From: Caulifigura coniformis
GTDB taxonomy: Bacteria; Planctomycetota; Planctomycetia; Planctomycetales; Planctomycetaceae
DNA: 64,000 nt
Direction of reading: 5' to 3'
Assembly: GCF_007745175.1 (NCBI RefSeq)
Contig: NZ_CP036271.1
Location: 5,158,314-5,222,313, forward strand
Position numbers and translations under genes: made by a program. Positions 1-8,174 of the stretch are shown in pieces; within the stretch, counting starts at the first letter, position 1, and every line of letters starts with the position of its first letter. Below the pieces are notes generated by a model that saw nothing but the letters and a program-made list of their open reading frames with translations, had not been told where the DNA came from and searched no databases.

Positions 1-801
1 GACTCCGGCCCACTGGACCGGGTGCGGCGAGCAGACGAACGTGAATTGTTGCAGCTTGATCATCTGTTGGATGATCTCCTGCGGACCGTGGGCCCAGCCG
101 ATGCGCCAGCCGGTCATCGAATGCGACTTGCTGAAGCCATCGACGACGATCGTCTTGTCGTAGAACTTCGCGGGACTCACGAAGGGCCGGTCGTAGCAGA
201 AGCTGCGGTAGATCTCGTCGCTGATGAGGGCGATGTTCCTGTCGCGGCAGAGGTCGCAGACGGCCTTCATCTCCTCTTCGCTGGCGACCTTGCCCGTCGG
301 GTTCGACGGACTGTTGAAGAGGATGACCTTCGTTTTCGGCGTGATCGCCGCTTCGAGCTTCGCGATGTCAATCTTGAAGTCGGGATAGGTACTGATCTGC
401 ACCGTCGTGCCGCCGGCCAGCGTTGTGAGGTGCTTGTACATCACGAACCAGGGGTCGAAGGCGATCACCTCGTCGCCGGGGTTCACCAGCGTCTGCAGGG
501 CGAGCATCAGGCCGCCGCCGGTGCCGCTGGTCACGAACGCTTTGCGATCGGCGTGCCCGTACTCCTTGTCGACGGACGACTGGACCTTTTCGACGAGCGG
601 GGCGATCCCCTGGGACTGGCTGTAGGCGTTCTTGCCTGCTTCGACGGCCCTGATCATCGCCTGCTTCAGTGGGGCAGGCGTATCGAAGTGGGGCTGGCCG
701 ATGCTGAGGTTGATCGGGTCTTTCATCTTGGCCGCGAGGTCGAACACCTTCCGGATCCCGGAGGCGTCGATTTTGTGCATGCGGTCGGCGATCCAGGTCA
801 T
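1..801 (-). CDS. Class I/II PLP-dependent aminotransferase, 3' end cut off by the window
   Basis: N-terminal 267 residues of a fold-type I aminotransferase (aspartate aminotransferase-like); the C-terminal third lies beyond the left edge. Translating the complement from the ATG at 799-801 gives MTWIADRMHKIDASG. It carries the substrate and cofactor signatures in order: NLSIGQPHFDTP (about residues 31-42), AYSQSQGI (59-66), NSPSNPTGK (163-171), SDEIY (194-198), and the PLP-lysine segment GFSKSHSMTGWRIGW with the Schiff-base lysine at about residue 225. Such enzymes swap an amino group between an amino acid and a 2-oxo acid in the cytoplasm. The exact substrate cannot be read from this part. 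The gene is read away from the repeat-flanked GxxExxY gene just upstream. Confidence 0.93.
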   Translation of the reverse strand, partial: MTWIADRMHKIDASGIRKVFDLAAKMKDPINLSIGQPHFDTPAPLKQAMIRAVEAGKNAYSQSQGIAPLVEKVQSSVDKEYGHADRKAFVTSGTGGGLMLALQTLVNPGDEVIAFDPWFVMYKHLTTLAGGTTVQISTYPDFKIDIAKLEAAITPKTKVILFNSPSNPTGKVASEEEMKAVCDLCRDRNIALISDEIYRSFCYDRPFVSPAKFYDKTIVVDGFSKSHSMTGWRIGWAHGPQEIIQQMIKLQQFTFVCSPHPVQWAGV

Positions 802-843
802 TGAAGTTTCCGGGCCAGGTTGCGATGGAAGGCGGAGTTTTGA

Positions 844-877
844 CACGAAGGCACAAAGACACGAAGGGGCACGAAGG
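844..877. repeat. Repeat A next to the GxxExxY gene
   Basis: A 23-bp unit built from CACGAAGGCACAAAG followed by ACACGAAG (844-866), then a further partial CACGAAGG to 877. It ends directly against the stop codon of the GxxExxY gene at 878. Copy B at 1307-1329 matches the 23-bp unit at 21 of 23 positions in the same orientation; copy C at 1391-1423 is inverted. Confidence 0.85.
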
Positions 878-1267
878 TTAACGAACGACCCGAAAAATGC
901 CCTCCTTGATTCGTTCGACATTGAAGTTGAATAACAGGCCGACACGGTGGCCCGTCAGCTTCAAGTAGGTCAGGAGTTGGGCTTTATGGACGGGAAGCAC
1001 CTTCTCGACGTGTTTCAGTTCGACAATGACGCAGTCGGCGACGACCAGATCCAGTCGCAATCCGGCCTCCAGGCGGAGGCCTTCGTAGATAATGGGCAGA
1101 TGCAGCTGGCGTTCGAATGCAAGTCCGCGTCTGGCAAGCTCGTGGCAGAGGCATGCTTCGTAGACAGACTCCAGAAGCCCCGGGCCGAGAGTCGTGTGGA
1201 CGCGGAACGCGGCATCGATCACTGCGGTGACGACAGATTCCGTTTGCTCCGGGATTGGTTCGATCAT
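878..1267 (-). CDS. GxxExxY protein (PD-(D/E)XK nuclease-like fold)
   Basis: Protein of 129 residues of the GxxExxY family, which is widespread in environmental bacteria and of unknown role. The family signature appears as GLLESVYE (residues 30-37), followed by RLDLVV with Asp73 and VELKHV with Glu83 and Lys85, the arrangement expected of a PD-(D/E)XK nuclease-like core. The C-terminal part has the usual QLLTYLKLTGHRVGLLFNF segment. The ATG at 1267 is preferred because family members begin MIEPIPE; an earlier in-frame codon at 1306 would run into repeat B. Short related repeats lie on both sides (844-877, 1307-1329, 1391-1423), which suggests the gene moves or is maintained with these repeats. 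A nuclease activity is inferred, not shown. Confidence 0.9.
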   Translation of the reverse strand: MIEPIPEQTESVVTAVIDAAFRVHTTLGPGLLESVYEACLCHELARRGLAFERQLHLPIIYEGLRLEAGLRLDLVVADCVIVELKHVEKVLPVHKAQLLTYLKLTGHRVGLLFNFNVERIKEGIFRVVR

Positions 1268-1306
1268 TGAAATCAGCCCCGTATTCCTCGAAGTGTTCAA
1301 ATTCAA

Positions 1307-1329
1307 CTCGAAGGCACAAAGTCACGAAG
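1307..1329. repeat. Repeat B upstream of the GxxExxY gene
   Basis: 23-bp sequence beginning CTCGAAGGCACAAAGTCACG, differing from repeat A (844-866) at two positions and in the same orientation. It sits about 40 bp upstream of the GxxExxY start codon, so the gene is bracketed by direct repeats. Confidence 0.85.
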
Positions 1330-1390
1330 AAAAACCGACTCGAAGCGTGCCCTGGGGGACAATTCGCCAGCCACTTCGACCACCTCTCTA

Positions 1391-1423
1391 CTTCGTGATC
1401 CTTTATGTCTTCGTGCCTTCGTG
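1391..1423. repeat. Repeat C, inverted copy
   Basis: Read on the minus strand, this stretch begins CACGAAGGCACGAAGACATA and continues to a final CACGAAG. It matches the repeat A/B theme in the opposite orientation, with an insertion near its end. It lies between repeat B and the next plus-strand gene. Confidence 0.75.
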
Positions 1424-1504
1424 TTTCCTTTCCCGCCCGCCTTGAAGTTCACGGCTGATCCCGTCAATTTGCGGAGCTACTGTATCAAATCCAGAGGAAC
1501 CACT

Positions 1505-2422
1505 ATGTCGCTCAACATCGCCCCCGGGAAAACCAACATCGGCTGGATCGGCACCGGCGTGATGGGGCACAGCATGGTCGGCCACCTGATGAAGGCCGGC
1601 TTCAAGGCGACGGTTTACAACCGGTCGAAGGACAAGGCGGCCGAATTGCTGAAGGCGGGGGCGGCGTGGGGCGACACCCCGAAGGCCGTGGCCGAGAAGT
1701 CGGACGTCGTGTTCGCCATCGTTGGGTTTCCAAAGGACGTGCGGGAAGTGTTCCTGGGTGACCAGGGCGCGCTGGCCGGTGCAAAGGCGGGAACGGTGCT
1801 GGTCGACATGACGACCAGCGAGCCGTCGCTGGCGGTCGAGATTGCGGACACCGCGAAGAAGAAGGGAGTTCACTCGGTCGATGCGCCGGTGTCGGGCGGC
1901 GATGTCGGGGCGAAGAATGCGGCGCTGTCGATCATGATCGGCGGCGATAAGGACGTGGTTGACGCGCTGAAGCCGTGCTGGGAGGCGATGGGCAAGACGA
2001 TCGTCCACCAGGGGCCGGCCGGGGCGGGGCAGCACACCAAGATGGTGAACCAGATCCTGATCTCGACGACGATGATCGGGCTCTGTGAAGCATTGTTGTA
2101 CGGCTACAAGTCGGGCCTCGACCTCGAGACGGTGTTCAAGAGCGTGTCGACGGGTGCCGCCGGCAGCAAGTCGCTCGATAACCTTGGGCCGCGCATTCTG
2201 GCGGGGAATTTCGATCCCGGCTTTTACGTGGAGCACTTCATCAAGGATATGGGGATCGCACTCGCGGAAGCGAAGAAGATGGGGCTGTCGTTGCCGGGCC
2301 TGGCGCTGGCGGAGCAGCTGTACCTCTCGGTGCAGGCGAAGGGCTGGGGCCGGAATGGAACGCACGCCCTGATGCTGGCGCTCGCCGAGATGTCGGGTGT
2401 CGACTGGAAGGGGCGGAAGTAA
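1505..2422 (+). CDS. NAD(P)-dependent oxidoreductase, 3-hydroxyisobutyrate dehydrogenase family
   Basis: Protein of 305 residues, the usual length for beta-hydroxyacid dehydrogenases. The Rossmann dinucleotide motif is [14 protein letters not shown] (residues 11-24), the substrate-binding motif is [11 protein letters not shown] (126-136), and the catalytic lysine lies in GQHTKMVNQ at about residue 179. These enzymes oxidise or reduce short hydroxy acids such as 3-hydroxyisobutyrate, tartronate semialdehyde or succinic semialdehyde; the exact substrate is not evident. The ATG at 1505 is preceded by AGAGGAAC, a reasonable ribosome binding site, and is preferred over the upstream in-frame extension that would start in repeat C. 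A hairpin follows the stop. Confidence 0.93.
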   Translation: MSLNIAPGKTNIGWIGTGVMGHSMVGHLMKAGFKATVYNRSKDKAAELLKAGAAWGDTPKAVAEKSDVVFAIVGFPKDVREVFLGDQGALAGAKAGTVLVDMTTSEPSLAVEIADTAKKKGVHSVDAPVSGGDVGAKNAALSIMIGGDKDVVDALKPCWEAMGKTIVHQGPAGAGQHTKMVNQILISTTMIGLCEALLYGYKSGLDLETVFKSVSTGAAGSKSLDNLGPRILAGNFDPGFYVEHFIKDMGIALAEAKKMGLSLPGLALAEQLYLSVQAKGWGRNGTHALMLALAEMSGVDWKGRK

Positions 2423-2437
2423 GCCATTGCCATAGAC

Positions 2438-2473
2438 GATCACCCCGCCGCGGGAACGAGCGGCGGGGTGATC
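2438..2473 (+). terminator. Hairpin after the dehydrogenase gene
   Basis: Perfect 14-bp inverted repeat GATCACCCCGCCGC / GCGGCGGGGTGATC around the 8-nt loop GGGAACGA, 16 nt after the stop codon. No T-run follows, so it is either a weak intrinsic terminator or a 3'-end protecting structure. Confidence 0.6.
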
Positions 2474-2542
2474 CTGTGGTAACGGCGCCGGATACGGGCG
2501 GCGGATCACTGAACGACGGGTTGTCTTCGCGGGGCGTCTGGA

Positions 2543-4147
2543 ATGCAGTCGGGCGTCGAAATGGGAATCGCCGGCGATGCACCGCGTCCGTCCCGTCGGC
2601 GATTCTGGACGATCGTGTTCGCCATCGCGGCGGTCTGCCTGCTGCTCAAGATTCCGGTCATGTTCCGGCAGCATGCGGCCGGCGATGAAGATTTCTACGG
2701 AGTTCCGGGGCTGACGCTGCTGCAGGAAGGTCGGCTGCGCGTTCCGTTCATGCCATGCCGCGATCGCGGCAGCATGTTCTACCGGGGTGACGACCGGCTG
2801 CTGACGTTGCCGCCTCTGTATTTTTTCTTCCAGGCGGCCAGTTATGCGGTGTTTGGGGCGACGATCGGCAGCGCCCGGCTCGCTTCGGGGCTGGCGGGGG
2901 TGGGGGCGATTCTGCTGCTCGGGGCGTTGGCGCTGCGGATCACCAGAAGCGAGCGTGTGGCGCTGACGGCCGTGGCGTTCTATGCGGCTTCTCGAGTCGT
3001 TTACTTTCCGTGGCTGATGTCGCGGCCCGACACACTGACCGGTTTCTTCGGCTTCGCATCAATGCTGTTCGCCCTGCGGCTCCTTGAGACGAGGTCCCGC
3101 AAGGATGCCGCGCTGGCGGGCCTGCTGACGGGGCTGGGGCTGTATACCCATCCGTTTGCGCTGGTTTACACGGCCCAGGAGGGGCTTCTCTGTCTCTGGG
3201 CCGGGCGTGGATGGCGGGAGAAACTGGGACTGGCCTCGATCTTTTCAGCGACGGCGGTGGCGGTGGCTTCGCTGTGGCTGATTCTGATCCTGCCGGAGCC
3301 GTTGTTGTGGAAGGAGCAATTCCTCGACCTGATGGGGCTGCAGGTGGGGCCGGGATTGTCGCGGCGACTTTTCTGGCCGGGGCAGTCGCTGCCGGTGCAG
3401 GCCTTGGTTTACCTGGAGCATGTCGGGATCTGGCAGTGCCTGCTGATGATTGGCAGCCTGCTGGCGGCGACCTTTCTTGCCGTTCGCGATCGAAGCTGGC
3501 GACTGATCGTGTTCCTGTCGTTTTCCGCGATGTACTTCCATGTGGTGAGCCTCGGGACGCATCCGACGAAGGGATACTGGTGCTACACAGGCGGGTGGCT
3601 GTGGATTGCGTTCGCGATGGTGCTCGATCGGGCAGTGGCCGCGGTGTTTCAAACGGCTCACGCGCGGCAGGTTGCGTTTGCCAGCCTGGCGGGAGCGGCG
3701 GCGTTTCTGATGATTCCGGGGTGCGGACTGCGGACGCTCGTCCAGCACATCCGCCATTGGGATGACATTGCCTACGACGCCCCGCGTTTCTGCCGCATGC
3801 TGCTCAGCAAGCTGCCGCCCGATGCGACACTGGCCGTCGACCAGGCCTACGTGTTCGAGTTCTACGCGGCCGGACGCCGGAACATGATCACGGCGCTCGA
3901 GTTCCCGCTCGTGTTCTCACTGCAGCAATATCCCTATGACCTGATCGTCGCGGGGGAATACGCGCTCGACAAGAAGGTGCCGGAGATCAACAACGGCAAG
4001 CCGATCGCGACGTACGGACCGCTGGATGATCCGTTTGCTTGTTCCGCGGTGATCTTCGAGGCGCCGCCCGAGCGCCGGGCGAACGGCGTGTTTCCAGCCG
4101 ATGGCGGCAATTCCGGAAAACGTTCGAAGTCGTCCGGCCCGATTTGA
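2543..4147 (+). CDS. ArnT/PMT-like glycosyltransferase family 39 membrane protein
   Basis: Protein of 534 residues with many hydrophobic segments, the first at about residues 21-40. It is followed by the acidic first-loop motif GDEDFYG (47-53), where GT39/ArnT/PMT enzymes carry their catalytic acidic pair. Further segments around WLMSRPDTLTGFFG and GLYTHPFALVY fit the PMT_2 fold. Family enzymes transfer a sugar from a polyprenyl-phosphate sugar to protein, lipid or polysaccharide on the outer face of the cytoplasmic membrane. Donor and acceptor are unknown here. The C-terminal third is a soluble-looking domain. The gene converges with rlmN with only 14 nt between them. The ATG at 2543 is accepted; the ATG at 2561 is an alternative. 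Confidence 0.85.
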   Translation: MQSGVEMGIAGDAPRPSRRRFWTIVFAIAAVCLLLKIPVMFRQHAAGDEDFYGVPGLTLLQEGRLRVPFMPCRDRGSMFYRGDDRLLTLPPLYFFFQAASYAVFGATIGSARLASGLAGVGAILLLGALALRITRSERVALTAVAFYAASRVVYFPWLMSRPDTLTGFFGFASMLFALRLLETRSRKDAALAGLLTGLGLYTHPFALVYTAQEGLLCLWAGRGWREKLGLASIFSATAVAVASLWLILILPEPLLWKEQFLDLMGLQVGPGLSRRLFWPGQSLPVQALVYLEHVGIWQCLLMIGSLLAATFLAVRDRSWRLIVFLSFSAMYFHVVSLGTHPTKGYWCYTGGWLWIAFAMVLDRAVAAVFQTAHARQVAFASLAGAAAFLMIPGCGLRTLVQHIRHWDDIAYDAPRFCRMLLSKLPPDATLAVDQAYVFEFYAAGRRNMITALEFPLVFSLQQYPYDLIVAGEYALDKKVPEINNGKPIATYGPLDDPFACSAVIFEAPPERRANGVFPADGGNSGKRSKSSGPI

Positions 4148-4161
4148 ATCGTTCCTGCAGC

Positions 4162-5247
4162 TCAGGGGGCCGTTTGAAGAACGGGAAGCACAGAAGCGGC
4201 CTCATCCTTTTTGGCGCTGATGCGGAGTTGGCCGCAGGCGGCGTCGATGTCGGCGCCTTTTCGTTTGCGGACAGTCACCACAATCCCGCCGCGTTCAAGC
4301 GCTTCGACAAAGGCTTGTGTGCGCGGCTGACTGGGAGTCTGGCAGTCGATGCTCGCCACGGGATTCATCGGGATGACGTTGACGTGCGCGACGCGTCCCT
4401 GCATGAGCTTCACGAGTTCGCGGGCCTGGGCCGGATCGTCATTGATGCCCGCCATCAGACAGTATTCGTACGTGACGCGTCGGCCGGTTGCTTCGAAATG
4501 TTCATCGGCCGCTTTCAGGATTTCTGCGATTCCGATGTTCTTGTTGACGGGGACGATCTGTGTGCGGAGTTCGTCGTTCGGCGCATGCAGGGAGACGGCC
4601 AGGTTGTAGGCGAAGCCGACTTTCGCGAACTCGCGGATCTTTTCAGGCAGGCCGACGGTCGAAACGGTGATGCGGCGGGCACCGATGCCCATGCCCCCTT
4701 TCTGGTTCAGTGTTTCGAGGGCCGGGAGGACGTTTTTCAGATTGGCGAGCGGCTCGCCCATGCCCATCACGACGAGGTTCGTGATCCGTTCTTCAAGCGG
4801 CAGGAGGCGGTCGATGCGGAGGACCTGGTCGAGGATTTCGCCCATCGTCAGGTTGCGTTTCACGCCGTTGAGGCCGCTCGCGCAGAAGATGCAGCCCATC
4901 GCACATCCGACCTGCGAGCTGACGCAGATGGTCCGGCGGGTTTCCTCACGCATCAGGACGGTTTCGATCTGCTCGCCGTCTCGGAGCGTGATGAGGAGTT
5001 TTTCGGTGCCGTCTTTGGAGACCTGATGGCGTGCGATCTCGCCGGCGAAGAAGTCGAAATGTTCGGCCAGCTTCGCGCGGAGCGCGGCCGGGACGTCGTG
5101 CATTTCGTCAAACGAGTTGGCGCGTCGGCCGAAGATCCAGCGGCGAATCTGGTCGGCGCGGAAGGATTTCTGCCCCTGTTCGACGCACCACTGCGCGAGC
5201 TGGGCGCTGGTGTGGTCGTTGACGAGCGGACGCAGGGGGGGCAGCAC
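4162..5247 (-). CDS. rlmN: 23S rRNA (adenine-C2)-methyltransferase / tRNA A37 methyltransferase RlmN
   Basis: Radical SAM enzyme of 361 residues that methylates C2 of A2503 in 23S rRNA and of A37 in some tRNAs. The [4Fe-4S] cluster motif CAMGCIFC is at about residues 115-122 (Cys115, Cys119, Cys122) within SSQVGCAMGCIFCASG. The GMGEPLANL glycine-rich motif follows, then RRITVSTVGLPEKI. The resolving cysteine lies near the C terminus in DIDAACGQL. The N-terminal helical RNA-binding region (QKSFRADQIRRWIF) is present. Length and motif order match the family, so the gene looks intact. It is read toward the GT39 gene. Confidence 0.97.
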   Translation of the reverse strand: MLPPLRPLVNDHTSAQLAQWCVEQGQKSFRADQIRRWIFGRRANSFDEMHDVPAALRAKLAEHFDFFAGEIARHQVSKDGTEKLLITLRDGEQIETVLMREETRRTICVSSQVGCAMGCIFCASGLNGVKRNLTMGEILDQVLRIDRLLPLEERITNLVVMGMGEPLANLKNVLPALETLNQKGGMGIGARRITVSTVGLPEKIREFAKVGFAYNLAVSLHAPNDELRTQIVPVNKNIGIAEILKAADEHFEATGRRVTYEYCLMAGINDDPAQARELVKLMQGRVAHVNVIPMNPVASIDCQTPSQPRTQAFVEALERGGIVVTVRKRKGADIDAACGQLRISAKKDEAASVLPVLQTAP

Positions 5248-5456
5248 GACGGGATTTCCTTGGACAGACGACTCAGAAGCAAGCCATCAAGTATCGCGAT
5301 TTCGGGGGCGGAGTCGAGCGGGAAGGCCACGCGATCTCGGACGCACAGTCGCTCTCGAGCTGGGGTGAGGAGGCGGAGAACGGTAGAGTCGGTGCGGCTT
5401 CATCGGCCGGGCTGACTCCGCAGGTGGGCGGTTCTCCTCAATTGGCTTGCTGGATA

Positions 5457-5472
5457 GTAACATAAAAGTTAC
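5457..5472 (+). promoter_or_regulatory. Possible operator upstream of the toxin-antitoxin pair
   Basis: GTAAC-ATAAAA-GTTAC, a 5-bp inverted repeat with a 6-bp AT-rich centre, ends 6 nt before the toxin ATG. RelE/HigB-type modules are usually repressed by their antitoxin at palindromes in this position. The short arms make the call tentative. Confidence 0.35.
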
Positions 5473-5478
5473 CATTTG

Positions 5479-5805
5479 ATGATCGAAGTCAACCAATACG
5501 TTCGTGAGAACGGTAGTTGCCCGTTCGCCGCCTGGTTCGACTCGCTCGATGCACAGGTGGCCGCGAAGGTGCGAGTGGCGCTGATCCGGATGGAGCAGGG
5601 AAACCTGGGGGACTCGAAGCCGGTGGGTGAAGGAGTCTGGGAGAGGCGGCTGCATTTCGCCGGCGGATACCGCGTCTACTACGGCCGCGATGGAGCAGAG
5701 CTGGTCGTCCTGTTCGTCGGTGGAACGAAGCGCCGCCAGCAGAGTGACATTGCATTCGCCAGAGAGCTTTGGACGGAATACCGGCGACGCAAGAAAGGTG
5801 GATGA
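5479..5805 (+). CDS. RelE/ParE-family toxin (HigB-like)
   Basis: Small basic protein of 108 residues beginning MIEVNQYVRENGSCPFAAW. The pattern FAAWFDSL, then GVWERRLHFAGGYRVYYG and LFVGGTKRRQQSDI, matches the phage-derived Gp49/HigB-like branch of RelE/ParE toxins, which cleave mRNA at the ribosome. Arg and Lys residues in the central and C-terminal strands are the likely catalytic and rRNA-contacting residues. The toxin gene comes first and overlaps the antitoxin gene by 4 nt (ATGA), the order typical of higBA. An in-frame TTG at 5476 is a possible alternative start. Confidence 0.9.
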   Translation: MIEVNQYVRENGSCPFAAWFDSLDAQVAAKVRVALIRMEQGNLGDSKPVGEGVWERRLHFAGGYRVYYGRDGAELVVLFVGGTKRRQQSDIAFARELWTEYRRRKKGG

Positions 5806-6131
5806 AGGTGGCACTCACTCGCAGCTTCAAGGAAACCGTGAAGTCGCGTGCGCAGCGGGACCGGAAGTTCCGTGTCGCCATGCTTCAGGAAGCGACCGAG
5901 GCCTTTCTCCGCGGTGAGACAGACGTCGGAAAGACTCTGTTGCGCGACTACGTCAACTCCACGGTTGGATTTGAGGAACTGGGGGACGCCGTCGAAAAAT
6001 CACCCAAGAGCCTGATGCGAATGCTCAGCGCGACGGGGAACCCGCAAGCAGAAAGTCTGTTCGCGGTGATCGCCCATCTCCAGCGCGAGGAGGGAGTCCA
6101 GGTGCGAGTGCTCTTGCAGCGCGTCTCGTGA
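5802..6131 (+). CDS. Antitoxin, HTH transcriptional regulator of the HigA-like addiction module family
   Basis: Protein of 109 residues beginning MKVALTRSFKETVKSRAQRD. The sequence LLRDYVNSTVGFEELGDAV, then KSPKSLMRMLSATGNPQAESLF, is the helix-turn-helix region of the antitoxins that pair with Gp49-like toxins. It should neutralise the upstream toxin and repress the operon. The ATG at 5802 overlaps the toxin stop codon (ATGA), which fixes the start and implies translational coupling. An in-frame codon at 5769 inside the toxin gene is less likely. Confidence 0.9.
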   Translation: MKVALTRSFKETVKSRAQRDRKFRVAMLQEATEAFLRGETDVGKTLLRDYVNSTVGFEELGDAVEKSPKSLMRMLSATGNPQAESLFAVIAHLQREEGVQVRVLLQRVS

Positions 6132-6261
6132 GAATTGGAAGCGGATCGCAGGTCGATTCGGCCAGTGGCCGAGATGCCAGGCCACGCTCGTTACGGGCTG
6201 CCCGTGAAGGGGATCTCGCAATATCATCCGCGCAATACCATTTTGCCGACGGATCGACTCC

Positions 6262-7662
6262 ATGCCCCGCGATTTCACCACGGAAAGCCTTTCTCACGAC
6301 CCGGTCCATGGGTACATCCCTTTTACGGCGCGGAGCGGGTTGCCGGCCGGGGAGGTTTCCGAGCAGGAAATCATCGATCATCCGTGGGTTCAGCGGATGC
6401 GGCATATCCACCAGCTGCAGACGGCGTGGTGGGTGTTTCCGTCGGCCGAGCATATGCGGTTCCAGCATATCCTGGGGGTGATGCATCTGGGGTCGCGGGC
6501 GATCGAGGCGTGGTACGACTCGCTGGCGGCGACATGTCCGAACCTGCCGTCGCGGGCGCTGGTGGAAAGCCTGGTGCGGCTGGCGGGGCTCCTGCACGAC
6601 GTGGGGCATGGCCCGTTCGGGCACTTCTTCGACGATCACTACCTCGACCAGTTCGGGGTGACGCACGAAGACGTCGGCGCGGCGATCATCCAGAACGAAC
6701 TGGGAGACCTGCTTCGTCGCGTCCGGCGGAATCCGAACGGGAAACTGCAGCCGCTGGAGGAGATCGACCCGCAGCAGATTGCCTTCCTGATCCGGCGGCC
6801 CCGGGGGCAGCAGGATGAAGGCCATCCGACGTGGCTGAGGAAGCTGCGGTCGCTGTTCAGCGGGATCTACACCGTCGACAACATGGATTTCGTTCTTCGG
6901 GATGCCTACATGACCGGCATCAATACGAAGGCGTTCGACATTAACCGGCTGCTGCACTACAGCTTCTTCACCGAGAGCGGGCTGACCATTCATGTTCGCG
7001 GGCTGCCGACGCTGATTCACTTTGTCGAGACGCGGGCGAATCTGTTCCGGACCGTGTACTTCCACCGGACGGTCCGGGCGCTGGACCTCTCGCTGGAGGA
7101 ACTGTTCCCGCAGACGATGCCCCACCTGTTCGAGGGGAATCCGATCGACAACCTGAACCGCTACCGGCTGTTCACGGAATCGTCGTTCCTGGTGGACGTG
7201 CAGCGGTGGGGCGATTCGTCCGACCCGACGCTCCGGGAACTGGGGCAGAAATGGCGGGCGATCCTGTCGCGGGAAGTGAGCTGGAAGATGGCCGTCGAGC
7301 GGACGGTGAACTTCCACACGGCCGGGGCGGAGCGGATGTCGATTTTCTCGGCTCCGGACCTGGTGTTACAGCGGGTGCGGGAACGTCTGCCAAAAGCGGT
7401 CTGCAATATGCCGTTGCGGATCGACGTGGCGCGTCATTACCACCGGCCGAGCGGGCGTTTGCCGGCGGGTGGCCAGAACTATTTGTTTGATCCGGCCGCG
7501 GGCGTTCCCCAGGAGTTGAGTGACGACGAGCTTTTCAAAGCCTTGCCGTTGAGCTTTCTCGTGTTCCGGATTTACTCGCAGGACCACCAGCACGATGCCC
7601 TGCTGCATGGTGCATTGGCGTCGGTGCTGGGGGCGGCTACCGATGCGCGCACGAACATGTGA
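6262..7662 (+). CDS. HD-domain phosphohydrolase (dNTPase / SAMHD1-like)
   Basis: Protein of 466 residues of the HD superfamily group that includes bacterial dNTP triphosphohydrolases and SAMHD1. It opens with HDPVHGYIPF (residues 12-21). The metal-binding histidine is in RFQHILGVMHLG (His69), and the HD doublet is in LLHDVGHGPFGHFF (His112, Asp113). The fourth ligand Asp is likely in the later VDNMDFVLRDA segment. Family members hydrolyse (d)NTPs, with roles in nucleotide pool control and sometimes phage defence. The substrate here is unknown, and the gene stands alone with no obvious defence partner. Confidence 0.88.
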   Translation: MPRDFTTESLSHDPVHGYIPFTARSGLPAGEVSEQEIIDHPWVQRMRHIHQLQTAWWVFPSAEHMRFQHILGVMHLGSRAIEAWYDSLAATCPNLPSRALVESLVRLAGLLHDVGHGPFGHFFDDHYLDQFGVTHEDVGAAIIQNELGDLLRRVRRNPNGKLQPLEEIDPQQIAFLIRRPRGQQDEGHPTWLRKLRSLFSGIYTVDNMDFVLRDAYMTGINTKAFDINRLLHYSFFTESGLTIHVRGLPTLIHFVETRANLFRTVYFHRTVRALDLSLEELFPQTMPHLFEGNPIDNLNRYRLFTESSFLVDVQRWGDSSDPTLRELGQKWRAILSREVSWKMAVERTVNFHTAGAERMSIFSAPDLVLQRVRERLPKAVCNMPLRIDVARHYHRPSGRLPAGGQNYLFDPAAGVPQELSDDELFKALPLSFLVFRIYSQDHQHDALLHGALASVLGAATDARTNM

Positions 7663-8174
7663 GAGTGTCGCAAGTTAGCGGCGCTTTGACGTCATTCTGA
7701 CGGGATTCCGGCAGCTCCTGCCGGGGGCGTCGGGGATGGGGGGCCGGGGGCCGGAAACGTGTCTGGAGGCCGGCGGGTGGGGGATTTGCCATTTGGACGG
7801 GCGAATTGCGCGCAAAGTCAGCGCATTTTGAGTCGCCCCTTTGCACGGATTGCAACGCGCGGACGGTGGGTTGTGCACATTGGACCGCTGGGAGAGAAAG
7901 TTTGGGCTCCCTGAACCGTCCCCCTCTGTTTCGCTTGACCGGCGTCCGATATCCTTTCACGCTGTTCCCGGCGAGCCGGGGGCAGTCACGCTCGCGCCGA
8001 GCGGTCCTGCCATCGAGGGTTGGCGCAGGTGTTGCTCAACGGACTGTCAACCGCCATTACGATGTCGGCCCCGCCAGCATGGATCTTCTTCATTGATGTG
8101 GCATCGCGTTGCCCGCTGAACAACGCTCCCGCCCGGTCCGGCGCTCGGACCGAATTCCTCCCCGAAAGACTTCA
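7663..8174. other. 512-bp intergenic region upstream of cphA
   Basis: No convincing gene. A short hairpin CCGGCAG-CTC-CTGCCGG lies at 7708-7724, 46 nt after the HD-gene stop, and could be a weak terminator. The rest is GC-rich and probably holds the cphA promoter. A TTGACC at 7935-7940 has no matching -10 box at normal spacing. Confidence 0.4.

Noticed and set aside
4039-5415. Open frame of 458 codons on the plus strand
   Set aside because: Shadow of rlmN, which has the CxxxCxxC radical SAM motif on the minus strand.
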